Notes: generated from the letters alone by a model not told the origin. 64,000 nucleotides of DNA from Pseudomonas sp. B6002 (GCF_013385985.1 NZ_JACAOY010000016.1:1-64000); one strand, 5' to 3'. Positions 49,759 through 59,012 are shown, counted from the first letter of the stretch. Made by a program: numbers and translations.

Positions 49759-49864
49759 GCTGGCTTGTGTGGGAGCTGGCTTGCCTGCGATGGCATCACC
49801 TCGGTGCATCTGTTGTACCGAGGCGTCTGTATCGCGGGCAAGCCCGGCTCCCACACAAGCCAGC
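49759..49864. repeat. paired REP element (BIME) with 18-bp perfect outer arms
   Basis: GCTGGCTTGTGTGGGAGC (49759-49776) pairs perfectly with 49847-49864; inside it, TGGCTTGCCTGCGAT faces ATCGCGGGCAAGCCC. It lies between convergent genes and may end both transcripts. Confidence 0.85.
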
Positions 49865-49884
49865 TCACATTAGATCTACGTCGC

Positions 49885-50688
49885 CTATTGCTGCTGGACT
49901 GAAATGACGGGCGTTGGCGCCACAAATACCTTGGCATGCATCTGCTCATGCCCGCCGCCACGGCGCATGCCGCGTACCGGGCAGGCGTCGAGGTAATCCA
50001 GGCCCACGGCCAGCTTCAAATGCCGTTCCGGGCGGGCCAGTTGATTGGTCACGTCGAAGCTGTACCAGGCGTCATCCAGCCAGGCTTCGGCCCAGGCGTG
50101 GCTGGCCAGGTGCGCGCTTTCTTCGCTGTACAGATACCCCGACACATACCGCGCCGGAATTCCCAGGCTGCGCACGCAGGCCAGGAATGCATGGGCATGG
50201 TCCTGGCACACGCCCACCCCGCCAGCAAAGGCCTGGGCGGCGCTGGTGTCGACTTCAGTGGCGCCCGGCGTGTAGGCCATCGCCTGGTTGAGCCCGTGCA
50301 TCAGGTCAATCAGTGCCGTGCGGTCGCGACGCTGATGACAGTGCTGCTCGGCAAACCGGCGCAGGGCGTCATCGGGTTCGGTCAGACGTGTGCTGCGCAG
50401 AAACGGGAAAGCCGATTGGCTCTCGTGTTCGGCCTCGCGCAACTCGTCGATGTCGACCTGGCCCCGGGCGCCGATGATGATGGCATCGTGGGGCTCATCC
50501 AGGGTCAACACATGCAGGATATTGCCGAACGGGTCCACCTGGGCGCGCACGGGGCGCGGCAGGTCTAGCTGCCAACTGAGCACGTGCTGACGCTCGCTGT
50601 CGTGGGGCGTGAGGCGCAGGTACTGGATGCTCGCACGCACCTGGTCCTCGTAGTGGTAGGTGGTTTCGTGGCTGATGGAGAGTCTCAT
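49885..50688 (-). CDS. transglutaminase-like cysteine peptidase
   Basis: The 267-aa protein has an N-terminal bacterial transglutaminase-associated region (MRLSISHETTYHYEDQVRAS) and the Cys-His-Asp triad in GVCQDHAHAFLA, SHAWAEAWL and SFDVTNQ. It is probably an amidase or protease; the substrate is unknown. It is third in an operon with alpha-E and ATP-grasp genes, overlapping the former by ATGA. This trio recurs in many proteobacteria. Confidence 0.9.
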   Translation of the reverse strand: MRLSISHETTYHYEDQVRASIQYLRLTPHDSERQHVLSWQLDLPRPVRAQVDPFGNILHVLTLDEPHDAIIIGARGQVDIDELREAEHESQSAFPFLRSTRLTEPDDALRRFAEQHCHQRRDRTALIDLMHGLNQAMAYTPGATEVDTSAAQAFAGGVGVCQDHAHAFLACVRSLGIPARYVSGYLYSEESAHLASHAWAEAWLDDAWYSFDVTNQLARPERHLKLAVGLDYLDACPVRGMRRGGGHEQMHAKVFVAPTPVISVQQQ

Positions 50689-51635
50689 GCGGCCTCCAGG
50701 TAGGAACTGTAGATGGCGTCGCCCAACTGGCGCACCAAAGGGATAAAGTCGGTCAGCCAGGCGTGCAGGCCTTCCTCGAGGATTTCGTCGATGGCCGTGA
50801 AGCGCAGGCGAGCGTCCATCTCGGCCGCCAGGCGTTGAGCCGGTCGACCGTTAAGGCCGGGCAGGCTGGCGAGGATCTGATCGATCTCCTCACTGCAAGC
50901 GCGCAGCGAACGGGGCACATCGGCGCGCAACAGCAACAATTCGGCGACTTGGCGCGCACCGGGTGCATCACGGTAGATCTCGGTGTACGCCTCGAACGAC
51001 GACAACGCCCGCAACAATGCACTCCACTGGTAGTAGGCGTGGGCCGTGCCGTCAGTGACAGCAGCGGCCTGGTCGCCGGCCATTTCGTAGCGCGCATCCA
51101 GTAGACGCAAGGTGTTGTCAGCTCGTTCAATAAAGGTGCCCAAGCGAATGAAACGGAAGGCATCGTTGCGCATGATGGTGCCGTAGGTGGCACCGCGAAA
51201 CAGGTGCGAGCGCTCCTTGACCCACTCGCAGAAACGGCTCATGCCGTAGCGGCTGAGGCCCTGCTGGGCGATATCGCGAATATCCAGCCAGGTGGCGTTG
51301 ATGTTTTCCCACATGTCGGCGGTGATTCGCCCACGCACCGCATGGGCGCTGGCCCGCGCAGCCCCGAGACAGCTGTAGATACTGGCGGGGTTGGCCGCAT
51401 CCAGCGCAAAAAAGTGCAGCAGGTGTTCGGCATGCAGTTCGCCATGGCGTTCGCGGTAATCATCCAGCGTGCCGGTGATCAGCAAGGGCATGGCCAATTC
51501 GTGCAGGCCGTCGCCGTGCCCGTCCTGGGGCATCAACGACAGGGAATAGCTGACATCGAGCATGCGTGCGAGGTTTTCCGCACGCTCCAGGTAGCGCGAC
51601 ATCCAGTACAGGTCGGAGGCAGTTCTACTCAACAT
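50685..51635 (-). CDS. alpha-E domain protein
   Basis: The 316-aa all-helical protein starts MLSRTASDLYWMSRYLERAENLARML, the marker of the alpha-E family, and contains GTFIERADNTLRLLDARYE. The family always goes with circularly permuted ATP-grasp and transglutaminase-like proteins and is suggested to take part in a peptide-forming system. It sits 4 bp after the ATP-grasp gene. Confidence 0.92.
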   Translation of the reverse strand: MLSRTASDLYWMSRYLERAENLARMLDVSYSLSLMPQDGHGDGLHELAMPLLITGTLDDYRERHGELHAEHLLHFFALDAANPASIYSCLGAARASAHAVRGRITADMWENINATWLDIRDIAQQGLSRYGMSRFCEWVKERSHLFRGATYGTIMRNDAFRFIRLGTFIERADNTLRLLDARYEMAGDQAAAVTDGTAHAYYQWSALLRALSSFEAYTEIYRDAPGARQVAELLLLRADVPRSLRACSEEIDQILASLPGLNGRPAQRLAAEMDARLRFTAIDEILEEGLHAWLTDFIPLVRQLGDAIYSSYLEAA

Positions 51636-51639
51636 GGCA

Positions 51640-53049
51640 TCAGTCCTCCACCACCCAGGTGTCTTTGGTGCCCCCGCCCTGGGACGAGTTGACCACCAGC
51701 GAGCCTTCGCGCAGGGCCACGCGGGTCAGGCCGCCCGGCACCACGCGGGTTTCCTTGCCGGACAAGACGAACGGGCGCAGGTCGATGTGGCGCGGCGCAA
51801 TGCCGTTTTCGACGAAGGTCGGGCACGTGGACAGGCACAAGGTGGGCTGGGCGATATAGGCATGGGGCTTGGCCTTGATACGCGCACGGAAGGCTTCGAT
51901 CTCCGCCGCCGTGGACGCCGGGCCCACCAGCATGCCGTAGCCACCGGAGCCCTGGGTTTCCTTCACCACCAGGTTCGGCAGGTTGGCCAGCACATGGGAC
52001 AGTTCGTCAGGCTTGCGGCATTGGAAGGTAGGAACGTTCTTCAAGATGGGCTCTTCGTCCAGGTAAAACCGGATCATCTCGGTGACGAAGGGGTACACCG
52101 ACTTGTCATCCGCCACCCCGGTGCCAATGGCATTGGCCAGCACCACGTTGCCCGAGCGATACGCAGCGAGCAGGCCGGGCACGCCCAGCATCGACTCCGG
52201 GTTGAAGGCCAGCGGGTCGAGGAACGCGTCGTCGAGACGACGGTAAATCACATCCACCGCCTTGGGGCCGTCAGTGGTGCGCATGAACACGCGGTCATCG
52301 CGCACGAACAGGTCGGCGCCTTCCACCAGTTCCACGCCCATTTCCCGGGCGAGGAAGGCATGCTCGAAGAACGCGCTGTTGAAGCGGCCCGGGGTCAGCA
52401 CCACCACGCTGGGGTTGTCCAGGGGGCTTGAGCTTTTCAGGGTGTCGAGCAGCAGGTTGGGGTAATGGTCGATGGGCGCGATGCGCTGGGCAGCGAACAG
52501 TTCGGGGAACAGGCGCATCATCATCTTGCGGTCTTCGAGCATGTAGCTCACGCCGCTGGGGGTGCGCAGGTTGTCTTCCAGCACGTAGTAGGTGCCGTCG
52601 CCATCACGTACGAGATCGACCCCGGAAATGTGGGAATACAGGTCACGGTGCAGGTCCAAGCCCTGCATCGCCAACTGGTATTGCTCGTTGGCCAGCACCT
52701 GTTCGGCGGGGATGATCCCGGCCTTGATGATGCGTTGTTCGTGGTACAGGTCGGCAAGAAACATGTTCAGCGCCTTGACCCGTTGAATGCAGCCACGCTC
52801 GACAACCCGCCATTCACTGGCCGGAATGCTGCGCGGGATGGTGTCGAAGGGAATCAGGCGCTCGGTGCCCTGCTCGTCCCCGTAGAGGGTGAAGGTGATT
52901 CCGGCGCGGTGAAACAGCAAATCGGCTTCGCGCCGGCGCTGGGCCAGCAGTTCAGCCGGGGTTTCGGCCAACCATCGGGCGAACTCGCGGTAATGGGGGC
53001 GAACCTGCCCTGCCCCATCGTACATTTCGTCGTAATAAGTGCGGATCAT
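51640..53049 (-). CDS. circularly permuted ATP-grasp protein
   Basis: The 469-aa protein starts MIRTYYDEMYDGAGQVRPHY with AAGGAG 6 nt upstream; the open frame extends further but without support. It has the YVLEDNLRTPSGVSYMLEDR, LTPGRFNSAFFEHAFLAREMG, and VKETQGSGGYGMLVGP segments of the circularly permuted ATP-grasp family. ATP-grasp enzymes join a carboxylate to an amine, so this may ligate peptides acted on by the transglutaminase-like partner. First gene of the three-gene leftward operon. Confidence 0.92.
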   Translation of the reverse strand: MIRTYYDEMYDGAGQVRPHYREFARWLAETPAELLAQRRREADLLFHRAGITFTLYGDEQGTERLIPFDTIPRSIPASEWRVVERGCIQRVKALNMFLADLYHEQRIIKAGIIPAEQVLANEQYQLAMQGLDLHRDLYSHISGVDLVRDGDGTYYVLEDNLRTPSGVSYMLEDRKMMMRLFPELFAAQRIAPIDHYPNLLLDTLKSSSPLDNPSVVVLTPGRFNSAFFEHAFLAREMGVELVEGADLFVRDDRVFMRTTDGPKAVDVIYRRLDDAFLDPLAFNPESMLGVPGLLAAYRSGNVVLANAIGTGVADDKSVYPFVTEMIRFYLDEEPILKNVPTFQCRKPDELSHVLANLPNLVVKETQGSGGYGMLVGPASTAAEIEAFRARIKAKPHAYIAQPTLCLSTCPTFVENGIAPRHIDLRPFVLSGKETRVVPGGLTRVALREGSLVVNSSQGGGTKDTWVVED

Positions 53050-53286
53050 GCCGTACTCCTTGTCACCCGGACGCAAGAACCATCGCAAGGCCCGTGCCAG
53101 CGGCATAAACACTTTAAAATCAGTGAGTTGAATTAATGCGAGGCACACGTCGCACCGTCCTGGTGCGCAGAATGCCCGGCGCCATGGCGCACGCTTCATC
53201 GCAATGCGGGCTTTGGCTATCAACAGCATAGTCAGAGTTGATTTCACTGCCCGCTGAAGCTTGCGGATAATCACCACCATCTGCTG

Positions 53287-53402
53287 AACAGGACTCGTCC
53301 TACAGCTTTACCCTTTGCGCAATCGGTACCGTGGTACTTCGTGTACCGACCGGCTCCTCCGGTCTTCCCTTTAGGCCACCCTTCTTAGGGTGGCTTTTTT
53401 TT
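53287..53402 (+). ncRNA. candidate small RNA
   Basis: In a gene-free interval between two leftward genes the plus strand shows consecutive hairpins: AGGAC-TC-GTCCT (53290-53301), TCGGTAC/GTACCGA (53323-53329 and 53343-53349), GACCGG-CTCCT-CCGGTC (53348-53364), then a rho-independent terminator GCCACCCT-TCTT-AGGGTGGC (53375-53394) with an eight-T run. No coding frame uses that terminator, so a plus-strand non-coding transcript of about 110 nt is likely. I did not match it to a named RNA. Confidence 0.5.
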
Positions 53403-53414
53403 GCGCCGCGAAAT

Positions 53415-53497
53415 TGTAGGAGCCCGGCTTGCCGAATCGTCGCACCGCGGCGATGGCGTTCTTGAGATCGCCATCGCCGGCAAGCCGGGCTCCTACA
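53415..53497. repeat. paired REP element (BIME)
   Basis: Perfect 19-bp inverted arms: TGTAGGAGCCCGGCTTGCC (53415-53433) and its complement at 53479-53497. It lies directly after the candidate small RNA. Confidence 0.9.
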
Positions 53498-53582
53498 GGG
53501 GTGTGGGGGTCTTCATGTTGGGGAGGTATAAACAAAAACGGCCGACCCTAAGGTCAGCCGATACGCTGTGTTTCTCATACTG

Positions 53583-53924
53583 CTACATGGGTAACCCACG
53601 CACCTCCTGCTTGACGCCCCAGCCTTCGATGATCCCGCCCAGCGGCTCGACCACCGCTTCAAAGTCTTGCTCGAAGTCTCCTATGCCGTCGTAGGTCGCG
53701 AACATGATTTTGCTCAGTTCCAGGTACCAGGCGCCGTCGTCGCGCGCACTGACCTGGGCATTCAGGGATTCCCCGCGAAACCGACCCGCCGCCCTGCGCG
53801 CCCGTTCCTCATCCGGGAAAATGGCGTAGAACTCGATGGGGTGGAAACGTGAGAAGTCGAAGCCGCCTTCTTTCATGCGGCGCAGAACGTTGGTGCTGAT
53901 GTCTTCTTGATAGGCTGTGCTCAT
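53583..53924 (-). CDS. rraB: RraB-family ribonuclease E regulator
   Basis: The 113-aa protein shows the RraB pattern: DISTNVLRRMKEGGFDFSRFHPIEFYAIFPDEERARRAAGRF, then the DGIGDFEQDFEAVVEPLGGIIEGWGV C-terminal block. E. coli RraB binds RNase E and changes its activity. GGAG lies before the ATG. The gene is monocistronic. Confidence 0.88.
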   Translation of the reverse strand: MSTAYQEDISTNVLRRMKEGGFDFSRFHPIEFYAIFPDEERARRAAGRFRGESLNAQVSARDDGAWYLELSKIMFATYDGIGDFEQDFEAVVEPLGGIIEGWGVKQEVRGLPM

Positions 53925-54138
53925 GAAAAGTGCTCCTCAAATTGATGGATAGACTTTCCGTGCTTCCCGAAGCCCGCGCCCTAACGGCGCGGGTGCTACG
54001 GCAAATAACAACACCGAGGGAAAACAAGCATGTAGCTGACAAGACCAGACCTTAGCGAATCATTCGCTGATCTCGATTGCAGAGTAGCGCGAAGCTATCA
54101 CCTCCACCAGAGGCGCTTTAATGGCAGTCAGGGAATGT

Positions 54139-54375
54139 TCAGGCGGCAGGCGAGATGTCGAGGATCTGGATACTGTTCTGGTCTTTGAGGATCTTGACCG
54201 TCGGCTCGGGCTTGCGGCCCTCCAGGTCATTGAGGTCAAGCTCGGCCGCAACGGGCACCAGCTTGTTGCGAATCATGTGCGCAGCGTCTTCGAGGCTGGG
54301 CTTTTGTTCGCAGGTGAACTGCTCCACAGCTTTAACGCCGTGGTCATCAACGAATGTAATTTGCCACGTTTGCAT
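54139..54375 (-). CDS. small conserved hypothetical protein
   Basis: The 78-aa protein starts MQTWQITFVDDHGVKAVEQF with a strong GAGGAGG 5 nt upstream. It looks alpha/beta without TM segments. I know no function. It stands between rraB and a START-domain gene; spacing suggests it is separate. Confidence 0.65.
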   Translation of the reverse strand: MQTWQITFVDDHGVKAVEQFTCEQKPSLEDAAHMIRNKLVPVAAELDLNDLEGRKPEPTVKILKDQNSIQILDISPAA

Positions 54376-54478
54376 CGGTGCCTCCTCGATAAAGCCCGCG
54401 TGTGGGCTCACATCTATCTGGACCTTGGGGGTTCGCCAAACGTTCCACCCAAGGCCGGAGGCACCGGACCGATAGCGC

Positions 54479-55084
54479 TTACTTCTCGGCGCGTTCCTTG
54501 AGGGCTTTCAAGGTGTTGAACGGCGCGTCCACCACGAACTTGTTGGCCAACCACGACGGCACGCTACCACCTGGCTCGGTGTGCACCTGGTAAGTGACTT
54601 CGGTCTGGCTGTCGCCTTTTGGCACCAGCTTCCAGAAGCCATCCACCTGGGCCACACGCACGTAGCCTTTGACTTCAGGCTGGTAGGTCGGCACTTCCAG
54701 CAGCTTGCGGGTCACGGTACCGTCAGCCGCCTTGCTGGTGGTGATTTCGAGGATGGAATCGCGGTCGGTCACCGGGAACGGTGCCTTGAACTGGGTATAG
54801 GTCCAGCTCTTGTCACCTTCGGTCTTCAGCAATTTCTGCGATTTGCACTCGTGGATCCAGGTGCAAGCGCCGACGGCGTCTTCCTGCAGCGCTACGATTT
54901 TTGCCACCGGAGCCTTGATCACGGTCACACCGCGATAGGCCTTGTACTTGGAGCCGGCAATTTCGCTCAAAGACACTTTGATACCGTCTTCGTCCTTGGC
55001 GACTTGCCAATCCTCAGCCTGGGCAGTGGCAGCAAACAACACCGTAAAACCGCACAACACAGCCATTCGTTTCAGCGAACCCAT
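54479..55084 (-). CDS. START-domain lipid-binding periplasmic protein
   Basis: The 201-aa protein begins MGSLKRMAVLCGFTVLFAAT with a Sec signal peptide cut near AQA-ED. The rest is a START (Bet v1-like) domain: KDEDGIKVSLSEIAGSKYKAYRGVTVIKAP, WIHECKSQKLLK, PVTDRDSILEITT, GFWKLVPKGDSQTEVTYQVHTEPGGSVPSWLANKFVVDAP. These proteins bind hydrophobic ligands. The ligand is unknown. Confidence 0.88.
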   Translation of the reverse strand: MGSLKRMAVLCGFTVLFAATAQAEDWQVAKDEDGIKVSLSEIAGSKYKAYRGVTVIKAPVAKIVALQEDAVGACTWIHECKSQKLLKTEGDKSWTYTQFKAPFPVTDRDSILEITTSKAADGTVTRKLLEVPTYQPEVKGYVRVAQVDGFWKLVPKGDSQTEVTYQVHTEPGGSVPSWLANKFVVDAPFNTLKALKERAEK

Positions 55085-55125
55085 TGTTGTATTCCTTATT
55101 GTTGAAGTTCCGATAGTAAAGCCCA

Positions 55126-55380
55126 TCAAGCCGCCGTCATCTGCTCCCACCAGCCGATCAATCGGATTGCATCGGCCTGGTCGGTGCCACACACCTCAGG
55201 ATCTGCCTTGAAATCACTGCACACCGCAGGTCGCTCCGGCTGGCCAAACAGCAGGCATAGCTGTTCGACCGACAAGTGCAGGCAACGCTCCCCCGCAGGT
55301 TTGCCCTGAGGCATTCCCGGCAGCGGTGAACTGATGGAGGGGGCGATGCAGCAAGCGCCACAGCCTTCACGGCATTTCAT
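55126..55380 (-). CDS. YkgJ-family cysteine cluster protein
   Basis: The 84-aa protein has MKCREGCGACCIAPSIS and later GERCLHL and PAVCSDFKADPEVCG. The C-X3-C-X2-CC pattern is the YkgJ-type CxxxCxxCC metal site. It is a likely zinc or Fe-S binding protein of unknown role. It ends about 40 bp before the START-domain gene, on the same strand. Confidence 0.85.
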   Translation of the reverse strand: MKCREGCGACCIAPSISSPLPGMPQGKPAGERCLHLSVEQLCLLFGQPERPAVCSDFKADPEVCGTDQADAIRLIGWWEQMTAA

Positions 55381-55542
55381 GACCAGCAGGTCCTCGACGA
55401 CTCAATGTGGATGGCCGGGCTAGAGTACGCCCTAAAACAGCCGTTTTAAAATGGTCTAACAGGGGTTTTTCGCACAAAACAAAAGTGACTGACCAGTCTG
55501 CGACAGATGGTCGAAGGTCGGGGTCACCTTCGGGGGAAAAGT

Positions 55543-56034
55543 TTACTGCTTGAATTCGAAATCCAGCGCGGCGCCTTCCACTTCACGCCGCTCTTCGTTA
55601 CGCAGTTGCAGCTTCATCTCGTTGCTGAGCAGGCGGCCGTTGATCTGGAACGCGCTGTTGTCCGACGGCTTCTCACCGAACATCGGCGGCAACAACGGCA
55701 CACTCTTGGGCTTGGGCATGGTGCCAATCGGCTGCAAGTGCCGGACCATGTCCGACGGCAGGGAAAGGTCCAACTGTGCCGGTGGCAGTTGGGTCTGGGC
55801 GACTTCATGGGCCGATTTGGACTTGCTGGCGATCGGTGCACGCTTTTTGATCGCCGCCGCCTTTTTCTTGGCGGCCGGGGCTTTTTTAGCCGGGGCCGGT
55901 TTCTTCGCGGGGGTCTTCTGCTGGCTGCTGGCGGCGGGCTTGCTGTCTGTCACGGGGGTTGCCGCCAGCACCGTGCCGACGTTGCACAGGCTTAGCAGGC
56001 CAATCACCACAGCAGCGCGAAAAATAGAGGTCAT
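55543..56034 (-). CDS. exported Ala/Lys/Pro-rich protein
   Basis: The 163-aa protein starts MTSIFRAAVVIGLLSLCNVG, with a signal peptide cut near VLA-AT. Residues about 30-75 are a low-complexity stretch of KKPAPAKKAPAAKKK type, like the tails of histone H1-like or TolA proteins. A conserved C-terminus follows (LDLSLPSDMVRHLQPIG, NEMKLQLRNEERREVEGAALDFEFKQ). Probably periplasmic. I do not know its function. Confidence 0.75.
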   Translation of the reverse strand: MTSIFRAAVVIGLLSLCNVGTVLAATPVTDSKPAASSQQKTPAKKPAPAKKAPAAKKKAAAIKKRAPIASKSKSAHEVAQTQLPPAQLDLSLPSDMVRHLQPIGTMPKPKSVPLLPPMFGEKPSDNSAFQINGRLLSNEMKLQLRNEERREVEGAALDFEFKQ

Positions 56035-56138
56035 ATCGCCAACAGCATTAACGGCAGAGGGCCATATGCTCGCTTGTTGTGCGCGGCATGACAAGCGTGC
56101 TGATCTGCCGGCGATCCGTACTGTCCCCAATGCACGCC

Positions 56139-57578
56139 TCAAAAACCCGCTGCGGTTTCCTGGCACAACTGGCTGGCAAGCATCCCCAGTGTCATCAGCG
56201 CGCGCTCTGCCTCGCGGTTCCACGGGGTGCCGCAGTTGAGGCGAATACAGTGGTTGAACTGTTCCGTATTACTGAATATCACCCCGGGCGCAATGCTGAT
56301 GCCCTGCTGCAAGGCGCGCACGTGCAGTTCCTGAGTATTGACCCGGCCCGGCAAACTGACCCACAAGATAAAGCCCCCGGTCGGACGAGTCATTTGCGTG
56401 CCTTCCGGGAAATACTGCTGCACCGCCAACTGAAATGCGCTGAGGTTCTTGCGGTATTCCTGGCGGATGTAGCGCAGGTGCCGGTCATAGCCACCGTTTT
56501 CCAGGTAGGCCGCGACGCCCATCTGGGTCACGCTGCACGCCGAGTGAGTGCTGAACATCTGCAGACGCTGGATTTCCTGCTGGTACTTGCCAGCGATCAT
56601 CCAGCCGATGCGCACACCCGGCGACAAGGTCTTGGAAAAGCTCGAGCAGTAGATCACCCGGTCCAGGCGGTCGTAGGCTTTAAGCGCCTTGGTACGGCCC
56701 AGCTCGAACATCAGCTCGCCGTAGATATCGTCCTCGACGATCTGGATATCAAAGTCCGACGCCAGGCGCAGCAGTTGCTTCTGGCGCTCCTCGGGCATGG
56801 TCGCGCCGAGCGGGTTGCTCAAGCGCGTGGTCAGCACCAGGGCCTTGATCGACCATTGGTTGGCCGCCAATTGCAGGGCTTCCAAACTCATGCCGGTGGC
56901 CGGGTCGCTGGGGATCTCGATGACTTTAAGGCCCAACAGGTCCGCCAGTTGCAGCAAACCGTAATAGGTCGGCGACTCAGCGGCGATCAGGTCGCCAGGG
57001 CGCGTCAGCACACGCAACGACATCTGCAACGCGTCGACACAGCCGTGGGTAATCACCACTTCGGAAGGGTCCACCACCACGCCGGCGTCACGCATGCGGA
57101 TCGCCACCTGGCGGCGCAACGGCTCGAAGCCGGGGCTGAACATGTAGCTGAACGCCCGCGGGCTCTGGAAGCGCGTGACCTTGGCCAACTGCTGGTGCAG
57201 TGCCCGTACGGGCAGGTAGTCGACACTCGGCACGGCCGCGCCCAGCGGGAACACCCCTTCGCGGCGCGACTCGACCAAGACCTGCTGGATGATGCTGCTG
57301 CGGGTGACCAACCCTGGGCGCTCGACCCGTGCGATGTCCGGCGTAGGGGCCGTCAGCGCGGGGGTCTGGTGCACGTAGTAGCCCGATTGCGGCCGCGCCC
57401 GGATCAGCCCCTGGTCTTCCAGGTTGGCGTAGGCCTGCAATACCGTCGCATGGCTCACATTGAGCTGGGAGCTCATCTTGCGCACCGAAGGCACGCGCTC
57501 CCCCGGTTGATAGACACCGCGCCGGATATCCTCAGCCAGTTGCTGGGCGATACGTTGGTAAAGCAACAGATTGGTCAT
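56139..57578 (-). CDS. MocR-type GntR regulator with aminotransferase domain
   Basis: The 479-aa protein has a GntR winged helix (YQRIAQQLAEDIRRGVYQPGERVPSVRKMSSQLNVSHATVLQAYANLEDQGLI, residues about 7-62), then a class I aminotransferase fold with PLP Lys in YCSSFSKTLSPGVRIGWM (about residue 308). MocR regulators use PLP as an effector and control vitamin B6 or amino acid genes. The target here is not obvious; neighbours are lipoprotein genes and no biosynthetic gene. Confidence 0.92.
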   Translation of the reverse strand: MTNLLLYQRIAQQLAEDIRRGVYQPGERVPSVRKMSSQLNVSHATVLQAYANLEDQGLIRARPQSGYYVHQTPALTAPTPDIARVERPGLVTRSSIIQQVLVESRREGVFPLGAAVPSVDYLPVRALHQQLAKVTRFQSPRAFSYMFSPGFEPLRRQVAIRMRDAGVVVDPSEVVITHGCVDALQMSLRVLTRPGDLIAAESPTYYGLLQLADLLGLKVIEIPSDPATGMSLEALQLAANQWSIKALVLTTRLSNPLGATMPEERQKQLLRLASDFDIQIVEDDIYGELMFELGRTKALKAYDRLDRVIYCSSFSKTLSPGVRIGWMIAGKYQQEIQRLQMFSTHSACSVTQMGVAAYLENGGYDRHLRYIRQEYRKNLSAFQLAVQQYFPEGTQMTRPTGGFILWVSLPGRVNTQELHVRALQQGISIAPGVIFSNTEQFNHCIRLNCGTPWNREAERALMTLGMLASQLCQETAAGF

Positions 57579-57721
57579 GACGCAGCACTCGATTTCACGG
57601 GTATTTTATTTTTGTGTGAAACATACCGGCACAGTTTAGAAGTGTACGGGGACAGTTGCCACAATAGTCGAGCGCGGGCGGGAGTGACAGTAAAAACTGT
57701 AAGGGTGTACACCAAACAACG

Positions 57722-57808
57722 GTGGGAGCTGGCTTGCCTGCGAAGACGGTGTGTCAACCAATGAAATATTGACTGATACACCGCCTTCGCAGGCAAGCCA
57801 GCTCCCAC
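57722..57808. repeat. paired REP element (BIME), 23-bp perfect arms
   Basis: GTGGGAGCTGGCTTGCCTGC plus GAA (57722-57744) and its exact complement (57786-57808) flank a 41-bp spacer. It lies between the MocR gene and the OmpA-like gene. Confidence 0.92.
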
Positions 57809-57828
57809 ATTTTGATCGGTGCCAGGCG

Positions 57829-58644
57829 TTAGCGGGCGGCGCCGAGTTGGCCTTTTTCATCGGAGAAGACGATCTCGACCCGACGGTTCTGCGCCCTGCC
57901 CCGCTCGGAAGCGTTGGCCTCCACCGGGTACTGATCGCCATACCCCTGGACTTCGATGCGTTGCTCATCAATGCCCAGGTCCATCAACACATCGGCCACC
58001 GATTGCGCACGGTCGCGGGACAGTTTCAGGTTTTCCTGCTCGCCGCCGGTGTTGTCGGTGTAACCCTCAATGCGCACTGTGCGCTTGGGGTTCAGTTGCA
58101 GGAACTGCACGATTTTCAGCACCGTGCGGTTGGCCGAGTTTTCCAGCTCGGCTTCACCGGTGTCGAACAGCACATCGCCCAAGGTCATCACCAAACCTCG
58201 ATCGGTCTGGGTGGTGGTCAGGCTGGCGATTTGCTGCTCAAGCCACTTGCCTTGCTGCTGCACGCTGGCCAGCTTGTTTTCACGCAGGGCCAGTTGCAGG
58301 CGCTGGCGCTCCAGTTCGAGCTTGACGCCGCGCTCGGCGTTGAGCGCCTGTTCGGTGTGTTCACGGGCGATGGCACTGTAGCGCTGGCTCAGGTAGGCGT
58401 AATGCACCACGTCGGCGCCGCTGCCCCAGTAGCTGGACAAACGGTCGGCGCGGGCCAGGGACTCGCCGGCACGGATAATGTCCTTGGGCGCAAAGCGCAG
58501 CACGTTGGTATCTTCCTTGACCTTCTGGAAGTCATTGCTGGCCAGTTGCAAGGCCTGCTCGCTGTTGGGCTGGCTGGCACAACCGCCCAACGCCGCGCTG
58601 CCCAGCAGCAACACACAGCTCAATCCACGGATCAACGGGCTCAT
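57829..58644 (-). CDS. OmpA-family outer-membrane lipoprotein
   Basis: The 271-aa protein has a lipoprotein signal (LLLGSAALGGC), a helical middle (residues about 90-150) and a C-terminal OmpA peptidoglycan-binding domain (MTLGDVLFDTGEAELENSANRTVLKIVQFL, VRIEGYTDNTGG, LSRDRAQSVADVLM, NRRVEIVF). It tethers the outer membrane to peptidoglycan. Its ATG overlaps the end of the DUF4398 gene (ATGA), so the two are an operon. Confidence 0.93.
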   Translation of the reverse strand: MSPLIRGLSCVLLLGSAALGGCASQPNSEQALQLASNDFQKVKEDTNVLRFAPKDIIRAGESLARADRLSSYWGSGADVVHYAYLSQRYSAIAREHTEQALNAERGVKLELERQRLQLALRENKLASVQQQGKWLEQQIASLTTTQTDRGLVMTLGDVLFDTGEAELENSANRTVLKIVQFLQLNPKRTVRIEGYTDNTGGEQENLKLSRDRAQSVADVLMDLGIDEQRIEVQGYGDQYPVEANASERGRAQNRRVEIVFSDEKGQLGAAR

Positions 58645-59003
58645 TGGGCTTCTCCCAACTGCAATTGCTTGCGCAGGCGGGTAATGCGCGTGTTGAGCAC
58701 ATTCAGTTGTTCCTGGCTCTTGCGGGTCAGCACCTGGGCTTCGGCCAGGCGTGCGTCCAGCTCAGCCTGTTCGGCACGCATGCGCGCGTGTTTGTAGGAC
58801 TGGTCGGCCATGTCGGCCTTGGCCCGGGCGAATTTGTCTTCAGCCAGTTTCAGTTCAGGCGATTCATCGGTGCTGGCGCCCACCGCACTGGCTTGTTCCA
58901 GGGCCTGCTGGGTGAGGCGTATTTGTTCATTCGGCGCAGGATCGGCTGCACATCCCGCCAGAGCGACAACGGCGAGGGCCGCGAAAAGAGGTCGAAGAGT
59001 CAC
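58641..59003 (-). CDS. DUF4398-type lipoprotein
   Basis: The 120-aa protein has a lipobox (VVALAGCAAD), then a helical domain with the DUF4398 pattern SPELKLAEDKFARAKADMADQSYKHARMRAEQAELDARLAEAQ. It is commonly paired with an OmpA-like protein, as here, and probably interacts with it at the outer membrane. The gene 10 bp upstream on the same strand is a solute-binding protein. Confidence 0.9.
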   Translation of the reverse strand: MTLRPLFAALAVVALAGCAADPAPNEQIRLTQQALEQASAVGASTDESPELKLAEDKFARAKADMADQSYKHARMRAEQAELDARLAEAQVLTRKSQEQLNVLNTRITRLRKQLQLGEAQ

Positions 59004-59012
59004 TGAAAATCC

